Counted from the first letter of the stretch, positions 24,815 through 32,240 are shown. The stretch: DNA of 48,775 bases from an uncultured Bacteroidales bacterium (GCA_947303335.1 CAMYYB010000012.1:1-48775), one strand, 5' to 3'. The notes: generated by a model not told the origin, from the letters alone. Numbers and translations are program-made.

Positions 24815-24822
24815 TATCTTTG
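24815..24822 (+). promoter_or_regulatory. -7 box inside the gene-free element
   Basis: TATCTTTG, followed by GCAACC. It points toward the nested stem-loop and the 11-bp array, with no ORF downstream for 1 kb. Confidence 0.55.
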
Positions 24823-24852
24823 CAACCGCATGCGCAACGCCCGAATGAGACA

Positions 24853-24922
24853 GGAAAATCTTTGTAACTATCTGTTTCTCTGTGTGATACAATACGCAGA
24901 TAGACTTGCTTACTGATTTTCC
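24853..24922 (+). ncRNA. Nested stem-loop downstream of a -7 box
   Basis: Outer stem GGAAAATC (24853-24860) / GATTTTCC (24915-24922); inner stem CTATCTG (24868-24874) / CAGATAG (24897-24903). If the box at 24815 is used, the RNA would start with this structure. No family recognised. Confidence 0.4.
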
Positions 24923-24969
24923 TCCATAACACACTCATTCACAATCCATTAAAGTACAAAAAACAATAG

Positions 24970-25145
24970 CAACGCTATACCAACGCTATAGTAAGGCTAT
25001 AGCCAGCCTATAGCCTCTTTCTGGTAACTTTGTGGTAACTTCGTGATACCTTTGTGGTACCTTTCTGATTCCTCTCTGTGGGCAGCGGATGGGCAGGAAG
25101 AAAACAGGGAAAAAACAGACAGGAAACTGGCAGGAAACAGGAACC
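24970..25145 (+). repeat. Sixteen consecutive 11-bp units (iteron-like array)
   Basis: The stretch divides without gaps into sixteen 11-mers that drift in three families: CAACGCTATAC, CAACGCTATAG, TAAGGCTATAG, CCAGCCTATAG; then TAACTTTGTGG, TAACTTCGTGA, TACCTTTGTGG, TACCTTTCTGA and relatives; then GGGCAGGAAGA, AAACAGGGAAA, AAACAGACAGG, AAACTGGCAGG, AAACAGGAACC. The period is not a multiple of three, so coding is unlikely. It could be a protein-binding array such as iterons. Confidence 0.8.
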
Positions 25146-25428
25146 GCAGTCCAGTATCGCCCCAGTTGTTTAGTCATTAGGCAACCACCAATTATATCAT
25201 TGAACACGAATCTCGCTAATCTAACGAATTATTATTCGTGTTATTTGAGCAATTCGTGGTCAAAAAATCGAATATTTAGTGGTTGTCATTAGTCAAAAAC
25301 GAGCTTCTTGCGATCCAAAATTAATTTTGACCAAATGACAAAATGACCATAGAAGCCGAAAAGAAAGTTGTAATAAATTGGTTTATAGTTTTTTACGTTC
25401 ATAGTTAGACGGAATGCAAATGACCGTT
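25146..25428. other. Gene-free AT-rich stretch with a hairpin
   Basis: No coding region is supported. AACACGAAT (25203-25211) pairs with ATTCGTGTT (25234-25242). The remainder is AT-rich. Confidence 0.5.
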
Positions 25429-25455
25429 GTTACAGTTGTTACAGTTGTTACAGTT
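25429..25455 (-). repeat. Tandem 9-bp array, AACTGTAAC x3 on the minus strand
   Basis: GTTACAGTT three times on the plus strand, that is AACTGTAAC on the minus strand, one base different from the unit at 24653. The two arrays face each other about 750 bp apart. Confidence 0.9.
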
Positions 25456-25519
25456 AAAACTACAGAGAGAGGATTATGATTTTTTCTCCCCAAAATGGTC
25501 TTGATACAGCAATTTTCCC

Positions 25520-25842
25520 TATTTTTGCCCCTGCCATTCCGGGAAAAATCAGAGTGGCCAGAGAAAGCGCATTCTTCGCTTTGTTCCTTGTTGGAGAATC
25601 TGGACAATTCGAATAAAGAGCAAGGAGATTGGGAAGATGGTGGCTTTCCCTGTTATGTTCGTGTATTCTTATACCCAACATAACAGTGGAGCGTTACCAC
25701 ATCCTATATTTCGCTCTTTATGGGAGTCCAGACCCATCCAACAGAAATAAGGATAAGTTTGGGAGGCTCCGCTCTCTTTGCCCATTTGGAACCTGCTCTT
25801 TGAGCCTGAGAGCAAAAGAGAAGACAAAACTTCGAGACAATA
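25520..25842 (+). promoter_or_regulatory. Promoter and long structured leader of the small exported protein/FISUMP operon
   Basis: A -7 box TATTTTTG at 25520-25527 lies 315 bp before the first ATG at 25843. The leader contains a 9-bp hairpin TGTTATGTT (25651-25659) / AACATAACA (25677-25685), a GGG/CCC hairpin near 25722-25735, and GCTCT/AGAGC just before the gene. No alternative promoter was seen closer in. A long untranslated leader suggests post-transcriptional control. Confidence 0.5.
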
Positions 25843-26154
25843 ATGAAGAAGAAACTGAGAACTGTGGCTATGATTTTGGCATTTGCTTTGCCCGTCAGCC
25901 TGCTGGCACAAGACGGATTGTTCAGACGAGGCGATAATGGAGGACAAAATGATGAGGTCAACACACCGTTGCTATTCCGAGACGACGAATTGGGGGCTAA
26001 TCTCTCCAATCAAGGATTTGGGAATCCCAATGGAAGCGACCTCACCAACCAGACTTTTGGCGCACCACTTGGTAGCGGATTGCTCATTATGCTCTTAGCA
26101 GGTGCAGGCTATGCCACATTGAAAACAAACAAGAAAAACAACGAAAACAAATAA
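25843..26154 (+). CDS. Small exported membrane-anchored protein
   Basis: 103 residues. A signal peptide (MILAFALPVSLLAQ) is followed by a mature part rich in Asn, Gly and Asp, including the imperfect repeat NQGFGNPNGSDLTNQTFGAP. A hydrophobic segment LLIMLLAGAGYATL and a Lys/Asn tail end it, so it resembles a small surface protein held by a C-terminal anchor. It precedes the FISUMP lipoprotein gene by 15 bp and is probably its partner. No family assigned. Confidence 0.75.
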   Translation: MKKKLRTVAMILAFALPVSLLAQDGLFRRGDNGGQNDEVNTPLLFRDDELGANLSNQGFGNPNGSDLTNQTFGAPLGSGLLIMLLAGAGYATLKTNKKNNENK

Positions 26155-26169
26155 TAAGGAGAATCAGAG

Positions 26170-28344
26170 ATGAAAAAAACAAGCATGATATTGGTGGTTT
26201 TTGCAATGGTGTTGACGATGACCCAATGCAGGAAGAATGAGGCAGCCGACCAAAACGAGACTGTAACCATCACCCTTGATGTGAAACACAACAACGGCGC
26301 AAAGGTAGACGTAAACCCAACGATAGGCACCGTCGACTTTGAAAGCGGCGATAAAGTGTATGTGGGTAGTGGCGGCAAGTATGTTGGATTCCTAACCCAC
26401 AACGGCACGAATTTCGTTGGCAACATCACCAATCCTACTGAAGGACAACCACTGCAATTCTACTTCCTCGGTAATGTAATCCCCCAGGAAACACTATCTG
26501 CTGGCACAACAGAAGAATGCTCCGTAGTCATCAGCGACCAGACGGAACATTTGCCCGTTATATCCTGTGCCCCTTCCTATGAAAACTATGTTTCGGGAGT
26601 AACGGCATATACAGGTCATTTGCTCAACAAGTGCGCTTTGGTGAAGTTCAACGTTACAACGCCCTCCAATTCTCCCATCTGCATTACGGGCATGAAGAAT
26701 AAGGTGACGGTGGATTTCTCGCAAAACACGGTGACGCCTAGTATGGATGGAGAAGGCGTTATCAAGTTGCCAGCTGGAAGTGGTGAGAATGTTGAGAAGT
26801 GGGCGATTTTGCTGCCGCAAGAGGCTTTGGGAGAGGGAGAAGAAGGATCTGCTTATACTGAAAATGGAGCATATTTGGGTACAAGAGGTACTGTGCCGAC
26901 TATTGACATAAATGGATATTATGATACAGGCATTGAGGTCAATATCACGTCAATTGCATCAATAGATTATGAATATGTTGACCTCGGTCTGCCGAGCGGC
27001 ACATTGTGGGCCACTTGCAATGTGGGAGCTAATGCTCCAGAAGAATATGGCGATTATTTCGCTTGGGGCGAGACGCAGCCCAAGGACACTTACAACTGGA
27101 GCACTTACCAGTATTGCAATGGTAGTAACAATACCCTCACCAAGTATTGCAACAACTCCAGCTACGGCTACAACGGCTTTACAGATGACCTTATCACCTT
27201 GTTGCCAGAGGACGATGCCGCTACGGCCAACTGGGGTGAGGGTTGGCGCATGCCCACCAAGGAAGAGTGGGAGGAACTATACAACAACACGACCGTAATA
27301 TGGACGACCCAAAACGGCGTGAACGGCATGCTTTTCACTGCCGATAACAGCAACAGTCTCTTTCTGCCCGCTGCTGGCAGCTCCGCAGGCAGCGGTCACT
27401 ACTGGTCGAGTTCGCTCTACACGGACTACCCGAGCAGCGCGTGGGGCTTCAGCTTGTATTCGGACATTTACGGCATGACCGGCCGCTACTGCTCCCGTTG
27501 CGGCGGTCGGTCTGTTCGAGCAGTGCGTGTGGGGTTGCAGAATAACGCCCCCACAGGTGCCATCAATGGCAAGTTTACCATCAATGGCAATGGTGATCAA
27601 GTGTATTTCTCGCAGGGGAATTTACAGTATATTGGTAGTGCGAGTACGCCTTATTGGAAGTTTGCAGAATACCAATGGGATTATTTGGGCGCGACAATGG
27701 GACAAAACGGTGTGGGAGAAGATGTTGACCGTGACCTCTTTGGCTGGGGAATGAGTGGCTGCGATGAAACTCATCTTTCCGCCCCCTATGTTATAAATAC
27801 ACTTAATAATAGTTATTATGCTTACGGTAGTTATGTTTATAACTTGTATGATCAAACAGGCCAGGCCGATTGGGGTTATAATTCGATAAGTAATGGCGGA
27901 AATACGGTCAACCAGTGGCGTACACCTACCCAATTAGAATGGAATTATGTTTTAAACACACGTAACACTGCGAGTGGTATTCGTTATGCCAAGGCAAACG
28001 TGAATAATGTGAACGGTGTCATCCTACTACCTGATGACTGGGATGTCGACAATTATAGCATAAACAATACAAACAGTTCAGGAGCGAGTTATACTAGCAA
28101 CATAGTTACTGTCCAGCAATGGGCAATTCTTGAGAATGCTGGGACCGTTTTCCTGCCTGCCACGGGTTACCGCAAACTAGCTACTGTATATAACGCTGGC
28201 AGCAATGGCTATTACTGGTCAGCCTCGCAAATCAGTAGTGACAGTTCATGGGATATGAGCTTCAGTGACACTTACCTCGGAACGTATTGCGACTATCGCC
28301 ACTATGGATATGCAGTTAGGTTGGTTCAAGATTACAATCCATAA
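26170..28344 (+). CDS. FISUMP-type surface lipoprotein with two paralogous modules
   Basis: 724 residues. The signal ends in TMTQC (Cys20), so it is a lipoprotein. Residues 25-250 resemble fimbrillin-like beta domains. Module 1 (about 262-455) has the Fibrobacter-paralogue pattern: YVDLGLPSGTLWATCNVG, YFAWGE, GWRMPTKEEW, HYWSSS and a closing SVRAVRVG. Module 2 (about 462-724) repeats the scheme more loosely, with QWRTPTQLEWNYV, FLPATGYR, YYWSAS and YAVRLV. The fold is likely C-type-lectin-like, so carbohydrate or protein binding at the cell surface is plausible. The end of module 1 (27360-27540) is more GC-rich than its surroundings, a possible sign of recombination between paralogues. Confidence 0.8.
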   Translation: MKKTSMILVVFAMVLTMTQCRKNEAADQNETVTITLDVKHNNGAKVDVNPTIGTVDFESGDKVYVGSGGKYVGFLTHNGTNFVGNITNPTEGQPLQFYFLGNVIPQETLSAGTTEECSVVISDQTEHLPVISCAPSYENYVSGVTAYTGHLLNKCALVKFNVTTPSNSPICITGMKNKVTVDFSQNTVTPSMDGEGVIKLPAGSGENVEKWAILLPQEALGEGEEGSAYTENGAYLGTRGTVPTIDINGYYDTGIEVNITSIASIDYEYVDLGLPSGTLWATCNVGANAPEEYGDYFAWGETQPKDTYNWSTYQYCNGSNNTLTKYCNNSSYGYNGFTDDLITLLPEDDAATANWGEGWRMPTKEEWEELYNNTTVIWTTQNGVNGMLFTADNSNSLFLPAAGSSAGSGHYWSSSLYTDYPSSAWGFSLYSDIYGMTGRYCSRCGGRSVRAVRVGLQNNAPTGAINGKFTINGNGDQVYFSQGNLQYIGSASTPYWKFAEYQWDYLGATMGQNGVGEDVDRDLFGWGMSGCDETHLSAPYVINTLNNSYYAYGSYVYNLYDQTGQADWGYNSISNGGNTVNQWRTPTQLEWNYVLNTRNTASGIRYAKANVNNVNGVILLPDDWDVDNYSINNTNSSGASYTSNIVTVQQWAILENAGTVFLPATGYRKLATVYNAGSNGYYWSASQISSDSSWDMSFSDTYLGTYCDYRHYGYAVRLVQDYNP

Positions 28345-28505
28345 AATCTACTGCATATGAAAGCTTTTGCAGGCAAAGGTTCTTCCATTGGAGGGGGCAC
28401 GACAACTTCGGTACATTGAACCCCCATTTTTGCTGAAGTATACTTTAGCTGCCAGCTATAGTCACTTTATCTGCCGGCTCAAGTATACTTCGCGAAAAAC
28501 GGCCA

Positions 28506-28592
28506 AAAAAAACGACCAAATAAAAAAGGTCCTTTTTTGCCACAAAACCTAACCTTTCTTGCCACAAAAGGTAACCTTTTTAAAAACGGCCT
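28506..28592 (+). repeat. 87-bp insertion in copy A with 22-bp tandem units
   Basis: AAAAACGGCC occurs at 28496-28505 and again at 28583-28592, bracketing sequence that copy B lacks. Inside are two 22-bp tandem units (28532-28553, 28554-28575) sharing TTGCCACAAAA. The 10-bp duplication looks like an insertion scar. Confidence 0.7.
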
Positions 28593-28621
28593 GTTTTTGA
28601 CTATAGAAAGCATCATCGAGA

Positions 28622-28648
28622 AGGCGGCCTTCAGGTCGCCTTTCTTTC
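28622..28648 (+). terminator. Terminator of repeat module A
   Basis: Stem AAGGCGGCC (28622-28630) / GGTCGCCTT (28635-28643) with a TTCA loop, then a T-rich tail. Confidence 0.7.
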
Positions 28649-28760
28649 TCACGGCTTTGCCGACAAGGGGGAGTTCCCTTGCTCTTGAAAGTAGCGCTGT
28701 CGAAATCTTTGATATACCCTTAAAATAATATACTTGCGTTTTTCGTTAATAGAAAAACAC

Positions 28761-28768
28761 TATTTTTG
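28761..28768 (+). promoter_or_regulatory. -7 box of the sce7726-sce7725-RES operon
   Basis: TATTTTTG, 12 bp before ATG 28781 and 24 bp before ATG 28793. The only promoter seen for the three genes. Confidence 0.75.
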
Positions 28769-28780
28769 CAACGTTATTTA

Positions 28781-29665
28781 ATGGTGGATAGTATGGCATT
28801 AAAAACAAACATAAAACAACTTGATATGCTTAGGGATTTTTCCTCTGCTTTTTCTCGTGGTGCTTTTACTGACATCATCAAATACGAAGATTATAGTTAT
28901 CTTGATTGGCTGCATTCTGAATATGGTAGCAATAACAATGGGGTTGTGACTTGTGGCGAGTATTTGAAATCTTTATATTCTGAAATGCTAAAAAACTATC
29001 GGTGTGAATATGTTTATAAGAACGAATTGATAAGTCACATTGTAAGGCAATACAAAACAACCAATACAGTTGCTTTTAACGAGTTTAAGGTTGGAGATTC
29101 GATAGTTGATATAGCCTTATTCAATGGGGAGAGCAAAGCGTTTGAGATAAAGACCGAATACGATAGTCCTCGCCGATTGGACAAACAAATACGGGATTAT
29201 AGGAAAGTATTTGACAAATGCTATGTGGTGGTTCCTGCTGAGAAAATAGAAAACTACGCCCATTGCATAGATAACGAAATAGGGATGTTGTCGTTGTCAA
29301 AAACCAGAGGAAGAGTGATGTTGCAAGTTTTTCGTGAGGCCACCATCAATGAGACTATTGACAGCGATGTGCTGATTACATGTTTGCGCACGAAAGAGTA
29401 CGAGCAAGTTATCAGAGATTATTATGGCGAACTTCCTAAAGTTCCAGATTATGAGATGTACGAAGAATGTAAGAAAATGATGAGAGTAATTCCAGGAGAA
29501 AAATTGAGAACCTCATTCCTCTATTTGATGAAAAACAGGAAAAAGGATATCCAGATTTTACTGAAAGTGCCTAAAGAATTGCGCCAAATTTATTTGAGCA
29601 TGAATCTTTTACCGAAAGATATTGATTTGCTTACAGACAGATTGGAAAAGAGATTAAACCGATAA
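28781..29665 (+). CDS. sce7726-family protein with PD-(D/E)XK nuclease-like core
   Basis: 294 residues from ATG 28781; ATG 28793 is equally possible because it allows a longer leader, while the frame's TTG at 28766 lies in the promoter. The core reads SIVDIALFNG, then AFEIKTEYD, then KQIRDYRKVFD: Asp110, Glu122-x-Lys124 and the Gln136/Tyr140 helix. That is the PD-(D/E)XK arrangement with the QxxxY helix of RecB-like nucleases. The surrounding sequence fits the sce7726 family, commonly paired with sce7725. It is 3 bp before the sce7725-like gene. Likely a DNA-targeting or sensor part of a defence or toxin system; untested. Confidence 0.75.
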   Translation: MVDSMALKTNIKQLDMLRDFSSAFSRGAFTDIIKYEDYSYLDWLHSEYGSNNNGVVTCGEYLKSLYSEMLKNYRCEYVYKNELISHIVRQYKTTNTVAFNEFKVGDSIVDIALFNGESKAFEIKTEYDSPRRLDKQIRDYRKVFDKCYVVVPAEKIENYAHCIDNEIGMLSLSKTRGRVMLQVFREATINETIDSDVLITCLRTKEYEQVIRDYYGELPKVPDYEMYEECKKMMRVIPGEKLRTSFLYLMKNRKKDIQILLKVPKELRQIYLSMNLLPKDIDLLTDRLEKRLNR

Positions 29666-29668
29666 AAT

Positions 29669-30622
29669 ATGTATTATCCACTACTTCGAGGCAAACAGTT
29701 TGAATTGAAAGCTCTGAGAGAGTTTTCAACTAAATATCCAAACACGAATCGGATTGTTCCTATTATTGAGCCTGTCAATAAAAACTTGAGTCCACTTATG
29801 CAAGGAATAGACGAGATGCTGACCAACGGCTTAAGTTTTGCCATTATTATGAATCCAAAAATTGGAGATTTCAAACACGATACTGTGCATTTTGATTTGA
29901 TACAACAAAAGCCTGACTTGCTTGATCATCGTGATAATTGGATTCCGGCCTATTTGGTAAACAAAGACAGCGAGACCGTATTAAAACTGATTGAGGAGAG
30001 CACTGATGAAGGAGAAGTAATGCTCATCATTAAATCGGCAATAAATATGGATGACCCAGTTATGCGAGGTTTATTGCTTTCTGATAGAGTAGGATATATA
30101 GTGCATGATTTTAACACCTCATCCAGACGAGTGAAATCTCAACTTTTGCGCACGGAGAAAAAAATCATCGAATTAAATGATTGTTTTGTGAGCAAAAAAA
30201 GAAATGCCGATTATCTTGAACAAGAGGATGAATTATTCTCAGAAGCTCCTTTTTATTATCATGATGATGGATTTTCTGGTTTCTCTGATTATACTGCTTT
30301 GCCTAGTGAATATGTGGAAGGAGGTATGCTTCCTTATGCTATTGCGATTCATCTTACATATCAAAAAGAGGACAATCAAATTTTTGTTCACCATTTTGTA
30401 TCTGATACTAATTTAAGCCAATCAGACCCTAAAAGAAAGTTTAAAGAGGCAGCAATAAAAGTGGAACGGTTTTTTGTAGATAAACCTCATACAGATGCTG
30501 TTAATGATATCATTGTACGAGTTAATGATAGCGACGGCTACCCGGGATTGGGTTATTTGAAAAAACTCTCAATATCCAATCATTTAGAATTGATGAATAG
30601 AATTCTTTTTGAGGAGGTATGA
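29669..30622 (+). CDS. sce7725-family protein (Beta-protein-like)
   Basis: 317 residues. The N-terminus YYPLLRGKQFELKALREFS followed by RIVPIIEPVN matches the sce7725 family and resembles the Beta_protein family (phage T4 type; Y-x-P-x-L-x-x-K-x-x-E-x-x-A-L then P-L-I-E). The fold may be a barrel, judging by alternating strands and helices such as FAIIMNPKIGD and EVMLIIKSAI. No catalytic residues are evident. Immediately between the sce7726-like gene (3 bp gap) and the RES gene (1 bp gap), so the three proteins are made together and may form one complex. Confidence 0.75.
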   Translation: MYYPLLRGKQFELKALREFSTKYPNTNRIVPIIEPVNKNLSPLMQGIDEMLTNGLSFAIIMNPKIGDFKHDTVHFDLIQQKPDLLDHRDNWIPAYLVNKDSETVLKLIEESTDEGEVMLIIKSAINMDDPVMRGLLLSDRVGYIVHDFNTSSRRVKSQLLRTEKKIIELNDCFVSKKRNADYLEQEDELFSEAPFYYHDDGFSGFSDYTALPSEYVEGGMLPYAIAIHLTYQKEDNQIFVHHFVSDTNLSQSDPKRKFKEAAIKVERFFVDKPHTDAVNDIIVRVNDSDGYPGLGYLKKLSISNHLELMNRILFEEV

Positions 30623-30623
30623 T

Positions 30624-31622
30624 ATGCTGATTTGCAAAGATTGTTTCAAAGATGAAGAACTTCGACAAGAAGTTCAGAACGAAGGTATTACAGGTACTTG
30701 CGATGTTTGTGGAAACAAAGGGATTGTAATAGATGTATCCCATTTCATCGATTTTTTTAAAGACACCCTTCACTTGTATAAGAAAAGTAATAAATCTCAA
30801 TTTACGGTGTTACAAATTGTCCAAAACACTTGGGGATTATTTGGCAAAGTTGAATGTGGTGAAAAGATTCTAAATGAAATATTGACTGGTTTTAACCCTG
30901 GTTATTCTCTTTCGGATACAGTTGCATATGCGGATTTTCTTCAAAATAGAATAGACCTTTGGAAAAACACAAAAAAACAATTGAGGGAACAGTATCGTTT
31001 TTTTGTGGACCATGATTTGTGGGATAGAACCGATTATATTGTACCGACTGTAACAATAAAAAAAGGAACAAAGCTTTACCGTGCCAGAGTTACAGAAAAC
31101 AGGCTGTCAAAGTTTAAACCAAAAGGAATGGGATGTCCACCAAAAGATAGAACGAAGGCGGGAAGGGCTAATCCTATTGGTATTCCATATTTGTATTTGT
31201 GTCGAGACATAGATACGACATTATATGAAGTTAGAGCTGGTTTCTTAGACAAGGTTAGTGTTGGCTGTTTTAAAGTGCTTCGGGATTTGAGTTTAGTTGA
31301 TTTTGACTTTGATTTTCCTTTTTATACATCTTATGCTGATGAAGGGTTTGACCGGTGGTGTGATTTGATTGTAAAGTATGAAGTGCTGAAGGAAATCCGT
31401 AAAGACCTGTCAAAGCCATTGACAAGATTTGATACAGAACTTGAATATGTGCCAACACAATGGATATGTGAATATTGTAAAATGATAGGAGCAGACGGTA
31501 TTTCTTTTGCAAGTTCATTGGATAAAGATGGACTGAATTATGTGATTTTTAATCAGTCAGATGCAAAGTGTACCAGTGTTTTATGTCGCACAATTGAAGA
31601 AGTGAACATAAAAGCAACATAG
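30624..31622 (+). CDS. Zinc-knuckle/HEPN-like region fused to RES domain (NAD+ phosphorylase-type)
   Basis: 332 residues from ATG 30624, preceded by GAGGAGG, a rare strong ribosome site for this phylum, inside the end of the previous gene. N-terminal Cys4, Cys7, Cys26 and Cys29 form a zinc knuckle. A helical section (about 35-135) resembles the HEPN/RES N-terminal region. From 150 onward is the RES domain: LYRAR (Arg153), GRANPIGIPYLYL, TTLYEVR (Glu202), YVPTQWICEY, DGISFASS (Ser297/298) and NYVIF. RES proteins such as MbcT destroy NAD+ by phosphorolysis. It is probably the toxic effector of the three-gene operon. Confidence 0.78.
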   Translation: MLICKDCFKDEELRQEVQNEGITGTCDVCGNKGIVIDVSHFIDFFKDTLHLYKKSNKSQFTVLQIVQNTWGLFGKVECGEKILNEILTGFNPGYSLSDTVAYADFLQNRIDLWKNTKKQLREQYRFFVDHDLWDRTDYIVPTVTIKKGTKLYRARVTENRLSKFKPKGMGCPPKDRTKAGRANPIGIPYLYLCRDIDTTLYEVRAGFLDKVSVGCFKVLRDLSLVDFDFDFPFYTSYADEGFDRWCDLIVKYEVLKEIRKDLSKPLTRFDTELEYVPTQWICEYCKMIGADGISFASSLDKDGLNYVIFNQSDAKCTSVLCRTIEEVNIKAT

Positions 31623-31657
31623 TTTTATTAGTTTTATTTCTGCATGAAGAAATAAGT

Positions 31658-31948
31658 TTAGACAACATTTCGAGCTCCAACAGAAATAATAGGTTCACCA
31701 AGAGCCGTAGAAATCTTTGCCAAAGTGGAAAGAGTGAAATTATGTCCGCCACCCACCCAACTGGAGACAGCAGCTTCGAAAGTTCCAACGAGTTTTGCGA
31801 ACTCTTTTTGCGTCATTACTTTGCGGTTCAGCGAAGCATCAATGCAGTCGGCAATGGCGTATGACCATTCCACCTGCTGTTTGATGGAAGGCGGGGTCTC
31901 ATCAAGGACTTGCTGAAAAAGCCTTTCTGTTTCTTCGGAGTGCTTCAT
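31658..31948 (-). CDS. XRE-type HTH protein, orphan antitoxin-like
   Basis: 96 residues. The N-terminal helical part (SIKQQVEWSYAIADCIDASL) is followed by an HTH: TQKEFAKLVGTFEAAVSSWVGGGHNFTLSTLAKISTALG, typical of HigA-like antitoxins in Bacteroidetes. No complete toxin gene is next to it. Just upstream, in another frame, 19 codons (LFRIEETTIEGIDDKIFEL) end in a TGA that overlaps this ATG as ATGA, the classical toxin-antitoxin junction, but they have no start codon. So the partner may have been lost. A -7 box on the minus strand lies at 32018-32025. Confidence 0.75.
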   Translation of the reverse strand: MKHSEETERLFQQVLDETPPSIKQQVEWSYAIADCIDASLNRKVMTQKEFAKLVGTFEAAVSSWVGGGHNFTLSTLAKISTALGEPIISVGARNVV

Positions 31949-32017
31949 AATTCAAAGATTTTGTCGTCAATGCCTTCTATTGTTGTTTCTTCGATACGGA
32001 ATAGTTATATCGTTTGG

Positions 32018-32025
32018 CAAAACTA
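32018..32025 (-). promoter_or_regulatory. -7 box upstream of the orphan HTH gene
   Basis: TAGTTTTG on the minus strand, 70 bp before the ATG; the gap is the size of a lost leader or gene remnant. Confidence 0.5.
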
Positions 32026-32240
32026 CAAGTTTTTTCGAATAATTACCATTTGAGATAATTTTTTCTTGTTTTTCTGGTTTTCTATCTCGCGGCTTTGCCG
32101 ATAGGGGGCTCATCAGTGTTCCTGCCAGCTGTTGGAGTTTTGGCGAAGTCCGCTCTTCTGTCGTTTCGATAGGGCTAAAGAGGAATAGGATTCTTGATGT
32201 TAGTCATTTTCAACCTCTACCGAAAAAAATGGAACTATGA

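Larger units (their letters stand above)
28419..28650 (+). repeat. Intergenic repeat module, copy A
   Basis: Begins GAACCCCCATTTTTGCT, then three 22-23-bp units with the palindromic core AAGTATACTT (28433-28491; the middle unit is degenerate), AAAAACGGCC, TTTTTGAC, a conserved TAGAAAGCATCATCGA, and a hairpin ending in T's. The same order occurs at 44702-44889. Copy A has an extra 87 bp inserted (see next entry). No ORF is inside. Confidence 0.85.

Noticed and set aside
24986..25207. Short minus-strand ORF across the 11-bp array
   Set aside because: Open only because the array lacks stops; an 11-bp period shifts frame at every unit, so coding is unlikely.
27360..27540. Variable region of a diversity-generating retroelement
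   Set aside because: The lectin-like ending fits, but there is no reverse transcriptase, no template repeat and no A-specific substitution pattern in the window.
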